This document shows, piece by piece, positions 27,281-37,456 of a DNA stretch of 64,000 bases. The DNA is from Marinobacterium aestuarii. Its GTDB lineage: Bacteria; Pseudomonadota; Gammaproteobacteria; Pseudomonadales; Balneatricaceae. Location: positions 992,001 to 1,056,000 of the forward strand of contig NZ_CP015839.1 in the NCBI RefSeq assembly GCF_001651805.1, in the 5' to 3' direction. Each line of letters begins with the position of its first letter. Within the stretch, counting starts at the first letter, position 1. The position numbers and the translations under genes were made by a program. The notes under the pieces were generated by a model. That model had not been told where the DNA came from and did not search any database. It saw nothing but the letters and a program-made list of their open reading frames with translations.

Positions 27281-28129
27281 TTAATCGAGCCTTATGCGCA
27301 GGAAGCGGGCGAAGCGGGGCAGCTTGCCGGCCGTGAGTCCGTTATAGCGGTAGGTGACACGGCTGCCCAGCGGCGGCGGGTCACGCCTCTGGGCATCGCT
27401 CAGGCCTGAGCCTAGGCTAAATTGCTGTCCCGCATCGTTTGTCACTCGCAAGGCACCCACCATCCCCTCGTACTTGCCGCTGCCAGGCTGGTATCCCGTC
27501 ACCACAGCTTCCGCATCCTGATACTGCTTGTACTTGAGTACATCACTGCTGCGGCCGATGTGATAGAGCGCGTCGCGCCGCTGTAACATCAGGCCTTCAC
27601 CACCCTCGGCGCTGACCTGCGCCAGATAGGCCTCAAGCTGCTTCTGGCTGCCCAGCAAGCGCTGTTCAATGATGCTCACCCAGGGTTGGTCTATCTGCTC
27701 CAGCAGCCGTTGCAGGGCTCGCTGGCGCTGATCAAAGGTTGCCGGCTGGGCCGGCAAGTCAAACACCCGATACTGTACCTGGCGCCAGAGCCGGTCATCG
27801 GCTTTATAGCTGCGGCTGATGCCTGATACTTCTGCAAAGCGGCCACGGCCGATCCAGAGCTCGCCATCCATGGGCGTGGCGGGCCAGCCCTGGGTGAACC
27901 AGGGCGGAGCGCTGATCGGGTAGCCACTGCGGCTCTGCAGCTGCTGGCCATTCCAGTAGGCACGAATACCATCGAGTTTTTCGCTGACGCTGTATTGGCT
28001 GAGGTCGAGGCTGGACAGGTGCGCTGTTGTAATCGCCTCACTCGCCAGCATCAGGGGCGCAGGAGCGGCGTTGATGATGGCGGGGACAAGGACAAGGGTG
28101 CTGCCAAATAGCAGGCTAGTTGGGTGCAT
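27281..28129 (-). CDS. ligE: ATP-dependent DNA ligase, periplasmic LigE type
   Basis: A 282-residue minimal ligase. The adenylated Lys is K51 in SEKLDGIRAYWN; further nucleotidyltransferase motifs are MDGELWIGRGRFAEVSG, EGGEGLMLQRRDALY and DVLKYKQYQDAEAVV. A short OB-fold ends the protein. The first ~22 residues form a signal peptide (SLLFGSTLVLVPAIINAAPA), so the enzyme is exported, as known for Lig E, which has been linked to natural competence. The ATG at 28129 has GGAGGAAAC upstream; a longer frame to 28222 is unlikely. Confidence 0.9.
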   Translation of the reverse strand: MHPTSLLFGSTLVLVPAIINAAPAPLMLASEAITTAHLSSLDLSQYSVSEKLDGIRAYWNGQQLQSRSGYPISAPPWFTQGWPATPMDGELWIGRGRFAEVSGISRSYKADDRLWRQVQYRVFDLPAQPATFDQRQRALQRLLEQIDQPWVSIIEQRLLGSQKQLEAYLAQVSAEGGEGLMLQRRDALYHIGRSSDVLKYKQYQDAEAVVTGYQPGSGKYEGMVGALRVTNDAGQQFSLGSGLSDAQRRDPPPLGSRVTYRYNGLTAGKLPRFARFLRIRLD

Positions 28130-28250
28130 GATGGTTTCCTCCGTGAAACTTAGTCGAGCCGATGCCGAATCCGTGGCATCTGCAAACAGACTAGCGGCTT
28201 GCAGCAGAGCCTGCCAGCTCACAGCTCACAGCTGCGAGCTGTCAGCTCGA

Positions 28251-28292
28251 AGCTTAGAGCTTAGAGCTTAGAGCTTAGAGCTTAGAGCTCAG
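28251..28292. repeat. Tandem 7-bp repeat (AGCTTAG)
   Basis: Five perfect AGCTTAG units followed by the variant AGCTCAG. The last unit covers the stop codon of the MFS gene. Just upstream are related words (AGCTCACAGCTCACAGCTGCGAGCTG). This simple repeat belongs to the same style of intergenic filler seen at 37317, 39306 and 59131. Confidence 0.8.
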
Positions 28293-30502
28293 GGCTTGGC
28301 GGGCTTTTCCGGGTCAGGTTCGTAGTCCGGGAAGATACTGTCCTGGGGCTTATCTTCAATACTGGATGACAGGCGCTCCTCGAAGCCTTCCATCGCCTGC
28401 AGCTGTTCGATGACATCGGACGCCAGATCCGGGCGTGATTCCACCATCATGGCGGCGACATCGATGGTCTGGTCCGGCATGCTCTCGCTGCTGTGGCTGA
28501 TGTAGTCGCTGAAGGCGTCGGCCACGCGCTCATTGTTTTCCAGCGTCTCGGCTTCCTGCAGCGCTATATCTTCAGCAGTATCGCTGGTCGTTACTTCATT
28601 CTCGTGGCCTTTGGCCGCAGTGTCTTCCTCGGGCTCGTCGATCAGGCTGTGCACATAGGCCTCGGCCACTTCGGTGGCGGCTTCAGGCATGGCTTCAGCC
28701 ACTGTATAGGCCAGATCTGCCGCATGTTCCGGCATGACGTCGTACAGGCGTGTATAGAGGTCGGCGGCCTGATGTTCCGGGTAGGTTGCGGCACGGTCAA
28801 CGGGACGCATTTCCTCAAGCCCTTCGGACAGGTGGCTGGCATAGGTTTCGGCCAGATCCAGCATTATTTCAGAGGCGTCTTCGGCGTGGGTTTCAGCGAA
28901 GGACTCGGCGGCGCTGCCGATGATGTCCATACTATGTTCCGGCACGGCTTCTGCGATAGCCACCAGAATGCCCGACAACTGCTCGGGGCGCTCGCGGGCC
29001 AGCCAGGTCACCAGCTCGTCGGTACTCTCCGGTGAGGCGGTGGCCAGGGCTTCGGCGATATCCAGGCTCAGCTCGGGGGCTGCCGTGGTAATGGCTGCAT
29101 AGAGCCTTGCTATATCGACTTTCTCTACCTGGTTCAGGGCAACCGCCAGCTGGGCCGCTTCCTGCGGGGCGCTTTCTGCCAGGGCGACGGCCATGCGCAC
29201 GGCGGCGGCCGGATTATTCTGCGCCACCTTCACAGCGACGGCAGCGGCTTCACTCAGCGGCTGCTCAGGGGCGTGGTATTCAAAGCGCGGGTCTATCTCG
29301 ATAGAGCTGGAGCCGGTCAGGCCATGCATAACAAATTTTTCCTGCGCTTCCACCGGCAGGGCGTGACGGACTTTCATCCGATAAATAACGAAGATCACCA
29401 GCAGAGTTTCAAGTACCGCCAGGAACTGGAACAGGGCATTGTTACCGAACTGCTTCATGGCGAGGGATGCCGCATAGGGGCCTATGATGCTGCCCAGTGC
29501 ATAGATTGCGATCAGGCCACCCATGGCGGCGACCATGTCATTCTGCAGCACCTTGTCGAAGGTCTCGGAAATGCTCATGGGGTAGATGCAGGCGATGATG
29601 CCGGTGGTGATGGCGATCGCCAGCATCAGCGGGTAGCGGCTGTCGAGCCCGGACAGCAGCGGCACCGACAGGCAGGCACCGATAGTGATCAGCAACAGTA
29701 CGAAGAGCACGCTTCGACGGTCGAAATGATCCGACAGGAAGCCCACTGGAATCTGCAGTATAAAGGCGCCGAAGATGGCGGACGCCATGAAGAGCGACAG
29801 GTCAAAACCGCTGAGCCCATTGCTGCTGGCGAACAGTGGCAGCATGTTTAGCAGACCACTGTAAAGCAAACCACAGAAGAAGCAGGCCACCACGCCCAGT
29901 GGTGATAACCGGTACAGATCCAGCATCGACATGGAGCGGATATCCGCCACCGCAGGGCCGGACTTGCGGCTCATGACGATGGGCACCAGCGCCAGCGCCA
30001 GCAGCATGCCGGCCACCATGAACAGGGTTTGGGTGCCTGGGTCTGCCAGGTTCAGCAGGAACTGGCCGATAAAAAAGGCGCCCATGATGACGATCTGGTT
30101 GGCCGCCAGTATGCGGCCACGGGTCTTGGCTGTGGCGCTTTCGCTCAGCCAGCTATCGATGGCGGCAAAGGTGCAGGCGATGCAAAAGCCCATCAGCATG
30201 CGCATGGCGCCCCAGAGCCAGGGATTGGTCGACAGGCCGCAGGCCAGAATACTGATGGCGGCCAGGGCCGCAACGGCGGCAAACATGCGTATATGGCCGG
30301 CGCGAATAATCAGCACACGGCTATAAAGTCCACCGAGCAGCATGCCGACGGCATACATCGACAGCACCAGACCGATGGTGTCCGTACCCATGCCCTCAAT
30401 GCCCATGCGCACGGGCAGTAACAGGCCGATAAGTCCGAAGCCGAGCATCATGATGAAGCAGCTCAGCAACAGCGAAAACAGGGGCAACAGGGTGAGGATC
30501 AC
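28289..30502 (-). CDS. MFS transporter with long helical C-terminal extension
   Basis: 737 residues. The first ~390 form a 12-helix major facilitator of YcaD-like type, with the MFS loop motif SRVLIIRAGHIR between helices 2 and 3 and DHFDRRS in the middle loop. The last ~340 residues are soluble and acidic. They consist of helical repeats about 16-33 residues long with a recurring A...P..A...A.A..A pattern (for example ALATASPESTD, AIAEAVPEHSMD, AVAEAMPEAATE). No known MFS needs such a tail, and I do not recognise the domain. Substrate unknown. It converges on no partner and looks monocistronic. Confidence 0.85.
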   Translation of the reverse strand: MILTLLPLFSLLLSCFIMMLGFGLIGLLLPVRMGIEGMGTDTIGLVLSMYAVGMLLGGLYSRVLIIRAGHIRMFAAVAALAAISILACGLSTNPWLWGAMRMLMGFCIACTFAAIDSWLSESATAKTRGRILAANQIVIMGAFFIGQFLLNLADPGTQTLFMVAGMLLALALVPIVMSRKSGPAVADIRSMSMLDLYRLSPLGVVACFFCGLLYSGLLNMLPLFASSNGLSGFDLSLFMASAIFGAFILQIPVGFLSDHFDRRSVLFVLLLITIGACLSVPLLSGLDSRYPLMLAIAITTGIIACIYPMSISETFDKVLQNDMVAAMGGLIAIYALGSIIGPYAASLAMKQFGNNALFQFLAVLETLLVIFVIYRMKVRHALPVEAQEKFVMHGLTGSSSIEIDPRFEYHAPEQPLSEAAAVAVKVAQNNPAAAVRMAVALAESAPQEAAQLAVALNQVEKVDIARLYAAITTAAPELSLDIAEALATASPESTDELVTWLARERPEQLSGILVAIAEAVPEHSMDIIGSAAESFAETHAEDASEIMLDLAETYASHLSEGLEEMRPVDRAATYPEHQAADLYTRLYDVMPEHAADLAYTVAEAMPEAATEVAEAYVHSLIDEPEEDTAAKGHENEVTTSDTAEDIALQEAETLENNERVADAFSDYISHSSESMPDQTIDVAAMMVESRPDLASDVIEQLQAMEGFEERLSSSIEDKPQDSIFPDYEPDPEKPAKP

Positions 30503-30841
30503 TAAAGGCTTCCAAACGAAGATGAGGATAAGGACAGGGCAATCTAGTTTTGCCGGCAGGGGAAGTCAAACATGGCGAAGTCAATCAGCAAATATATCTG
30601 CAATCAGTTCAGCGGGCGGGATAATAGCCTACTGGTGGGCTGATCGATGAAAGCAGGATCGAGCGATGCAGTCGGGACTCAGGGCGCAGGTGAGCAGAGT
30701 TGCACACAGAGAAAGCAAGGAGCGGTGGGCCTGAACGCCCGTAGGAGATGCGCACCCAACCTCGGGCATGATACCTCGCGAGGAAGCTCTGCGGCTGTTC
30801 GCGGCGGGACGCCGCTCCTACGGAAACATGCAATTACATGC
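30503..30841. other. Intergenic region upstream of the MFS gene
   Basis: No gene visible. It contains a REP-like doublet (30739-30823), G+C-rich filler, and presumably the MFS promoter on the minus strand, which I could not place with confidence. Confidence 0.5.
30739..30823. repeat. REP doublet (REPIN-like)
   Basis: CCGTAGGAG at 30739-30747 and its inverted copy CTCCTACGG at 30815-30823 bracket 85 bp. The right arm is a full REP-like unit (30797-30823) matching that at 27246-27272; the left arm is degenerate. Two REPs in inverted orientation are the usual REPIN layout. Confidence 0.55.
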
Positions 30842-31090
30842 TGGGCCCAGCAGAGCAACAAAACGCGTTTTACTCAAAGCACCGCTTTGATCGTTTTGTG
30901 CGACTCGAATCTGTGATTCGAGGATTGAATAGTCCGCTGAGGTTCAGCGCGACTGAAAGAAGTGGTGGGCCCAGCAGAGCAACAAAATGAGATTTTCTCA
31001 AAGCACCGCTTTGATCGTTTTGTGCGACTCGAATCTGTGATTCGAGGATTGAATAGTCCGCTGAGGTTCAGCGCGACTGAAAGAAGTGGT
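30842..31090 (-). repeat. Two tandem ~124-bp repeats containing the tRNA 3' end
   Basis: Units start at 30842 and 30966, and a third start at 31091 is the tRNA gene itself; spacing is 124 and 125 bp. On the minus strand, each junction repeats the last bases of the tRNA (CTGCTGGGCCCA, followed by CCA at the internal copies) and then a near-identical trailer. The trailer holds two hairpins: CTCGAATC-tgt-GATTCGAG and TCAAAGC-acc-GCTTTGA. The copies differ mainly in about 8 bases near 30870 and 30995. The layout closely resembles the E. coli tyrT operon, whose distal repeats carry a piece of the tRNA 3' end and give rtT RNA. Confidence 0.85.
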
Positions 31091-31163
31091 GGGCCCAGCA
31101 GGACTTGAACCTGCGACCAATCGATTATGAGTCGATTGCTCTAACCAACTGAGCTATGGGCCC
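31088..31163 (-). tRNA. tRNA with CAU anticodon, probably tRNA-Ile2 (lysidine type)
   Basis: Cloverleaf on the minus strand: acceptor GGGCCCA/TGGGCCC, D arm GCTC-AGTTGGTTA-GAGC, anticodon loop CTCATAA, T arm GCAGG-TTCAAGT-CCTGC, discriminator A and encoded CCA. The anticodon CAT fits Met or Ile2. Acceptor pairs C4-G69 and C5-G68 and the TCGNTTGGTC region resemble E. coli tRNA-Ile2, whose C34 is changed to lysidine by TilS; elongator tRNA-Met has U4-A69 and A5-U68. I therefore favour Ile2, with elongator Met as alternative. It lies downstream of rpoD. Ends are good to one base. Confidence 0.88.
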
Positions 31164-31268
31164 GTCAACGAGGGCGAATTATAACGGCTGCGGTACCCGG
31201 AGCCAATAGCCGTTTGAAATTCCTGCGGTTTTCTTGCCCATAAAGAATCGTAGCTTCTTGGTGACAAT

Positions 31269-31298
31269 AAAAAACCGCAGCCTGGGCTGCGGTTTTTT
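31269..31298 (-). terminator. Bidirectional intrinsic terminator after rpoD
   Basis: AAAAAA, then the stem CCGCAGCC/GGCTGCGG with a tiny loop, then TTTTTT. It begins 25 bp past the rpoD stop codon. With U-tracts on both strands it can end the rpsU-dnaG-rpoD transcript and block readthrough from the other side. It separates rpoD from the tRNA. Confidence 0.92.
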
Positions 31299-31322
31299 GT
31301 GGTGCGTTACGCCTTGTGCGGC

Positions 31323-33158
<1,836 letters not shown>

Positions 33159-33208
33159 AGAGGCCCTACGAGAAGATGAAAGATAGGTGGCGTAAAAGAG
33201 AGCGCGAT

Positions 33209-33214
33209 ATTATA
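33209..33214 (-). promoter_or_regulatory. Putative -10 box of an rpoD-proximal promoter
   Basis: A perfect TATAAT on the minus strand, about 50 bp before the rpoD ATG, in the dnaG-rpoD gap. No good -35 is seen at 17 bp, so the promoter may be weak or activator-assisted. Internal promoters for rpoD are normal in this operon. Confidence 0.5.
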
Positions 33215-33314
33215 CATTCGAAGATGATTTAAATCCAGTTGGCGCCGGTTTTCGACGCGCTATCCATTAAAAATAGACCAGATTTGTGGGGCGGGAGTTG
33301 CACGCCGGCCAAGA

Positions 33315-35171
33315 TTAATTTTGTCGGCTCGCCAGGAGTGCGGTCAGGCGCTGCTTTTCGGCCTGGGTCAGAGGGGACTGGCGGTTCTTTTTCAGCAGCG
33401 CATCCAGTTCCATTTCCGGCCGGCGCTCGCGCAGCAGGCGGCTAACGGCGTCCTGCAGTTCGCGTTCGGCGCCGTCCGCCAATGGGGTGTTGTGGGCGAT
33501 TTCGTTCAGCAGCATCAGCCAGGCTGAACGCTGCGGATCTTCCTGCCAGTCGACCACCAGGGTGCCGAGGGATGAATTGGGCGTTTTCTGCAGGTAGTCC
33601 ACCAGGGCGATCAGCATGTCGGCATTGCGCTCCGCCATGCCTTGCAATTCGCTGGCTGCCGGAATGCTGGCGGCCAGTCGGGGGAAGTGCAGCAGGCAGG
33701 AAATCGCCTTGTCGCACAGATCCAGGTTGCCCGTCGGGTTACGTGGTCGCGGCCGGCGACTGGGCATCTCCTGGTTCTGCGGTCCGGCTGAGCGGGAGCC
33801 TGAGGGGGCGGGCTGCGCAGCTTGCTGCGGGCGTTCAGGCGCGGCCGTGTCTGTGGTGACCTGATGCAAATTGATCACGCTGTTGATCTGCTCCAGCGAC
33901 AGGCCGGTGATCTCGCAGATGCGCTCAAGCATCATTTGCTGCAGCAGGCTCGGCTGCATGGCGCGGATCAGCGGCAGGGCGCGGGTGCTGAAGCGGGCAC
34001 GCCCGTCCATGCTTTCCAGATCGGCCTGTTCGGTCTGGGAGCGGAAAAAATACTCTGACAGCGGCAGCGCCTGATTGATGCGGGTCTGGAAGTTATCTCT
34101 CCCTTCGGTGCGCACCAGGCTGTCCGGGTCTTCGCCTTCGGGCAGAAACAGAAAGCGCGCTTCCTGGCCGTCACGGATCACCGGCAAAGTGGTTTCCAGC
34201 GCCCGCTCTGCGGCCTTGCGGCCAGCGGTATCGCCATCGAAACAGAACACGACTTCGGGTACGACCTTGAACAGCCGCTCCAGATGCTGGGCGCTGGTGG
34301 CGGTGCCCAGGGTGGCCACGGCGTAGTGAATGCCGTTCTGCGCCAGGCCAACGACATCCATATAGCCTTCGACGATCAGCAGGCGCTGCAACTGGGCGTT
34401 GGTCTGGCGCGCTTCGTAGAGGCCATAGAGCTCACGGCCCTTGTGGAAGGTCTCGGTTTCGGGGGAGTTGAGGTACTTGGGCTTTTCGTCCCCCAGTACC
34501 CGGCCGCCGAAGGCGATAACGCGGCCACGCATGTCCCGGATCGGAAATATGATGCGATCACGAAAACGGTCGTAATGGCTGTTGCGCTCTTCGTTGTGGA
34601 TCAGCATGCCGGCCTGTTCCAGCGCTTCGATGCGCTGCTTGTCGGCGCCGAGCGCCTGCATCAGGTTGTCCCAGCCGGGCGGGGCATAGCCAATACCGAA
34701 GGCCTTGGCTGCCTGGCCACTGAGGCCGCGCCCCTTGAGGTAGCTGACGGCGCTGTCGCGCTGGGGATGCTGGGTCAGTTGCTGCTGATAGAAACGCGCG
34801 GCTTCATCGAGAATGCCATAGAGGTCCTTGAGCTGCTTTTCGCGCTGGGCCTGCTGTGGGCTGTTGTTTTCGCGCGGCACTTCCATGCCGGCCAGGCGGG
34901 CGAGCTCTTCCACGGCGACGGGGAAGTCGAGGCGATCGTATTCCATCAGGAAGCCGATGGCATTACCGCCGGCGCCACATCCAAAACAGTAGTAGAACTG
35001 CTTCTCGGGGCTGACACTGAAGGAGGGTGACTTTTCCTTGTGGAACGGGCAGAGCCCGGAGTAGTTCTTGCCGGCGCGCTTGAGACGTTCAACGCGGCCG
35101 TCGACGACGTCAATGATATTGACGCGGGCCAGAAGGTCGTCGATAAAATATTGCGGGATACGACCTGCCAT
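33315..35171 (-). CDS. dnaG: DNA primase DnaG
   Basis: Makes RNA primers for replication. The 618-residue protein has an N-terminal zinc-binding domain (CPFHKEKSPSFSVSPEKQFYYCFGC near residues 40-64) and a core with the Toprim-type signatures IVEGYMDVVGLAQ and FCFDGDTAGRKAAERA. The C-terminal helicase-binding domain follows a Pro/Arg-rich linker (near residues 445-480). It lies between yqeY (33 bp) and rpoD (156 bp). Confidence 0.97.
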   Translation of the reverse strand: MAGRIPQYFIDDLLARVNIIDVVDGRVERLKRAGKNYSGLCPFHKEKSPSFSVSPEKQFYYCFGCGAGGNAIGFLMEYDRLDFPVAVEELARLAGMEVPRENNSPQQAQREKQLKDLYGILDEAARFYQQQLTQHPQRDSAVSYLKGRGLSGQAAKAFGIGYAPPGWDNLMQALGADKQRIEALEQAGMLIHNEERNSHYDRFRDRIIFPIRDMRGRVIAFGGRVLGDEKPKYLNSPETETFHKGRELYGLYEARQTNAQLQRLLIVEGYMDVVGLAQNGIHYAVATLGTATSAQHLERLFKVVPEVVFCFDGDTAGRKAAERALETTLPVIRDGQEARFLFLPEGEDPDSLVRTEGRDNFQTRINQALPLSEYFFRSQTEQADLESMDGRARFSTRALPLIRAMQPSLLQQMMLERICEITGLSLEQINSVINLHQVTTDTAAPERPQQAAQPAPSGSRSAGPQNQEMPSRRPRPRNPTGNLDLCDKAISCLLHFPRLAASIPAASELQGMAERNADMLIALVDYLQKTPNSSLGTLVVDWQEDPQRSAWLMLLNEIAHNTPLADGAERELQDAVSRLLRERRPEMELDALLKKNRQSPLTQAEKQRLTALLASRQN

Positions 35172-35203
35172 TGCGGACCTGCTGAGAAAGATTCAGCGGG
35201 AGT

Positions 35204-35653
35204 TTAACCGGCTAGCTGGGCTTTTACGAGCTTGGAGACTGCGCCACCATCGGCACGCCCCTGAATTTGTGGCTTGATAATCGCCATCACCTTGCCCATG
35301 TCCTGCATAGACTGGGCAGCGGTTGTACTAATGGCCTGGGCAATCAGGTCGGCCAGCTCCTGTTCTGTCAGCGGTTGCGGCAGGAAAGTTTTAATCACCT
35401 CCAGCTCCTGGCGCTCTAGGTCTGCCAAATCCTGGCGACCCGCTGTGTCAAACTGCGAGATTGAATCGCGGCGCTGCTTCTGCATCTTGTCGAGCACGGC
35501 CAGCACGCGGGTATCATCCAGTTCTATGCGTTCATCAACTTCGATGCGCTTGATCTCAGACATCATCAGGCGGATGGTTCCCAGACGAGCCTTGTCTTTG
35601 GCACGCATGGCAGCTTTCATCTCGGCACTGATTTTGAGCTTGAGTTCAGACAT
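35204..35653 (-). CDS. yqeY: GatB/YqeY domain protein
   Basis: A 149-residue helical protein related to the tail domain of GatB. Characteristic segments are RLGTIRLMMSEIKRIEVDER, VLDKMQKQRRDSISQFDTAGRQDLADLE and the C-terminal GRADGGAVSKLVKAQL. Its role is unproven; the link to GatB suggests tRNA-related amidation or binding. The ATG at 35653 follows AGAGGA at a good distance; a TTG one codon earlier is possible. Its place between rpsU and dnaG is usual for Pseudomonas-like genomes. Confidence 0.93.
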   Translation of the reverse strand: MSELKLKISAEMKAAMRAKDKARLGTIRLMMSEIKRIEVDERIELDDTRVLAVLDKMQKQRRDSISQFDTAGRQDLADLERQELEVIKTFLPQPLTEQELADLIAQAISTTAAQSMQDMGKVMAIIKPQIQGRADGGAVSKLVKAQLAG

Positions 35654-35720
35654 CAAACATCCTCTATAGAGCGGTTGCTAGTCGATGGAACAGACTGAAT
35701 GTACGTTCAACTCCAGTCGA

Positions 35721-35936
35721 TCAGTAAAGGCGTACGCGGCGAGCCTGCTCGCGGGAAACCTTTTTCATGTGACGTTTAACGGCTGCAGCAGCTTTACGCT
35801 TGCGAACAGAAGTGGGCTTTTCGTAGAACTCGCGACGACGTACTTCAGCCAGAACACCGGCTTTTTCGCAGGAACGCTTGAAACGACGCAGGGCTACGTC
35901 AAATGGCTCGTTTTCTTTAACTTTTACGCTAGGCAT
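35721..35936 (-). CDS. rpsU: 30S ribosomal protein S21
   Basis: A 71-residue, very basic protein ([20 protein letters not shown] at the start, [20 protein letters not shown] near the end). Length and sequence match S21. It helps the 30S subunit base-pair with Shine-Dalgarno sequences. It is the first gene of the rpsU-yqeY-dnaG-rpoD operon, with a likely promoter about 117 bp upstream. Confidence 0.98.
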   Translation of the reverse strand: MPSVKVKENEPFDVALRRFKRSCEKAGVLAEVRRREFYEKPTSVRKRKAAAAVKRHMKKVSREQARRVRLY

Positions 35937-36052
35937 CTATCTTGGACCTTGCTGTTACTAGGGTTACGTAGGACTTTTCTACCTCTTCATCGCGGCCTGA
36001 AACGGGTACCACGCAGTGGCCACAGTTCTCACAACTTTGATGAAGGCGCAAA

Positions 36053-36081
36053 ATTTTATATCGCAGGGGGCTGGCTGTAAA
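36053..36081 (-). promoter_or_regulatory. Putative promoter of the rpsU operon
   Basis: On the minus strand TTTACA (36081-36076) and TAAAAT (36058-36053) are 17 bp apart, one and two bases from the sigma-70 consensus. They would start transcription about 110 bp before rpsU. The spacing is ideal, but this is a visual call. Confidence 0.5.
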
Positions 36082-36185
36082 GTCCAGGCGGTGATATTGA
36101 GGCATTTTTGGGTGATAATGCGCCCATTGTGGCCTGGAGGCAGGCCGGTTGGGCGAATCATCTACAGCGATTGGCGGCGATACTG

Positions 36186-37214
36186 ATGCGAGTACTGGGA
36201 ATCGAAACATCCTGCGACGAAACCGGCGTTGCAATTTATGACAGTGAGCAGGGTCTGTTGGGCGATGCGCTCTACAGCCAGATCGCCATGCACGCCGAGT
36301 ACGGTGGTGTGGTGCCGGAGCTGGCATCCCGCGATCATGTGCGCAAATTGCTGCCGCTGGTGCGCGAGACCCTGGCGCAGGCGCGGATGGACAAGTCGGA
36401 ACTCGATGCCATTGCCTATACCGCGGGACCTGGCCTGATAGGGGCGCTCATTGTGGGCGCGTCCACCGCCCGTGCCATGGCGCTGGGGCTGGGTATTCCG
36501 GCGCTGGGCGTGCATCACATGGAAGGTCACCTGCTGGCGCCGATGCTGGAAGATACGCCGCCGGCCTTTCCGTTTGTGGCGCTGCTGGTGTCCGGCGGGC
36601 ACACCCAGCTGGTGCGGGTCGATGGCATAGGTCGCTACGAGCTGCTGGGTGAGTCTCTTGATGATGCCGCCGGTGAAGCCTTCGACAAGGCCGGCAAGAT
36701 GCTGGGGCTGGATTATCCCGGCGGGCCCGAGATCGCCAAGCTCGCCCGTCACGGCGATGCCACCCGCTTTCGCTTCCCCCGCCCCATGACCGACAGGCCG
36801 GGGCTCGATTTCAGCTTTTCCGGCCTCAAGACCTTTACGCTGAACACCGCCAATAAGTTGCGCGATGCTGACGGTCAGCTCGATCCCCAGAGCAAGGCCG
36901 ATATCGCCGTTGCCTTTGAGGAGGCTGTGGTGGATACCCTGGCCATCAAGTGCAAGCGTGCGCTGCAACAGACCGGCCTGCATCAGTTGGTGATTGCAGG
37001 CGGGGTCAGCGCCAATACGCGTTTGCGTGAAAAGCTCGATGAAGTGGTGCGGCGACAGCGGGCGACCCTGTTCTATGCCCGTCCGCGTTTTTGCACCGAC
37101 AACGGCGCCATGATCGCGTTCGCCGGTTGCCAGCGACTGCTGGCGGGCCAGTCGAATGATCTGAAAATCAGTGTGTTCCCGCGCTGGCCGATGGATACGC
37201 TGCCGCCGCTCTGA
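36186..37214 (+). CDS. tsaD: tRNA N6-threonylcarbamoyladenosine transferase TsaD
   Basis: Moves threonylcarbamoyl to A37 of ANN-reading tRNAs, together with TsaB and TsaE. The 342-residue ASKHA protein starts [19 protein letters not shown]. It has iron-binding HHMEGH with His111 and His115, and [23 protein letters not shown], with the nucleotide-site GGVSAN further on. The ATG at 36186 gives the standard N terminus; an in-frame extension to 36108 does not belong. It is divergent from rpsU, a classic arrangement. Confidence 0.97.
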   Translation: MRVLGIETSCDETGVAIYDSEQGLLGDALYSQIAMHAEYGGVVPELASRDHVRKLLPLVRETLAQARMDKSELDAIAYTAGPGLIGALIVGASTARAMALGLGIPALGVHHMEGHLLAPMLEDTPPAFPFVALLVSGGHTQLVRVDGIGRYELLGESLDDAAGEAFDKAGKMLGLDYPGGPEIAKLARHGDATRFRFPRPMTDRPGLDFSFSGLKTFTLNTANKLRDADGQLDPQSKADIAVAFEEAVVDTLAIKCKRALQQTGLHQLVIAGGVSANTRLREKLDEVVRRQRATLFYARPRFCTDNGAMIAFAGCQRLLAGQSNDLKISVFPRWPMDTLPPL

Positions 37215-37270
37215 AGTGCAGGGGGCAAGGGGCACGAAGCAAGGTTAAAGAGGCGAGGTGAAAGGTGAAA

Positions 37271-37434
37271 GGGGTCATATTCCCGACCCCTATCCGGTTA
37301 AATCTGGCTTTGTAATTCGTTATTCGTGATTAGAGCTTTCAGCCGTAAGCTTAAAGCTGTCAGCTTAAGGCTGAAAGCTGCCGGTTTACCAATTACGATT
37401 CACCAATCACCAATCACCAATCACCAATCACCGG
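37271..37434. repeat. Repeat-rich intergenic block between tsaD and plsY
   Basis: Three structures in a row. First, GGGGTC-N8-GACCCC (37271-37290). Second, an 11-bp perfect inverted repeat AGCTTTCAGCC / GGCTGAAAGCT (37334-37344 and 37369-37379) enclosing more AGCTT words. Third, four tandem CACCAAT units (37401-37428). The segments CAGCTTTCAGCCGTAAGC-like and GCCGGTTTACCAATTA reappear, partly inverted, at 59131-59236. The two converging genes have no T-tract terminator, so the inverted repeat may end or protect both messages. Confidence 0.7.
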
Positions 37435-37456
37435 TCACTCGCGACTCCGGTAACTG

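Noticed and set aside
30842-31090. CRISPR array
   Set aside because: Repeats are contiguous 124-bp units with no unique spacers, and no cas genes are nearby. The same reasoning excludes the etfA array and the 7-bp repeats.
31088-31163. Integrative-element attachment site at the tRNA
   Set aside because: The repeated tRNA 3' end would suit an att duplication, but the two copies enclose only ~124 bp of trailer and no integrase is present in the window. A trailer repeat is the simpler reading.
36162-37235. 357-codon minus-strand frame opposite tsaD
   Set aside because: Shadow of tsaD, with low-complexity Gln/His/Arg-rich composition.
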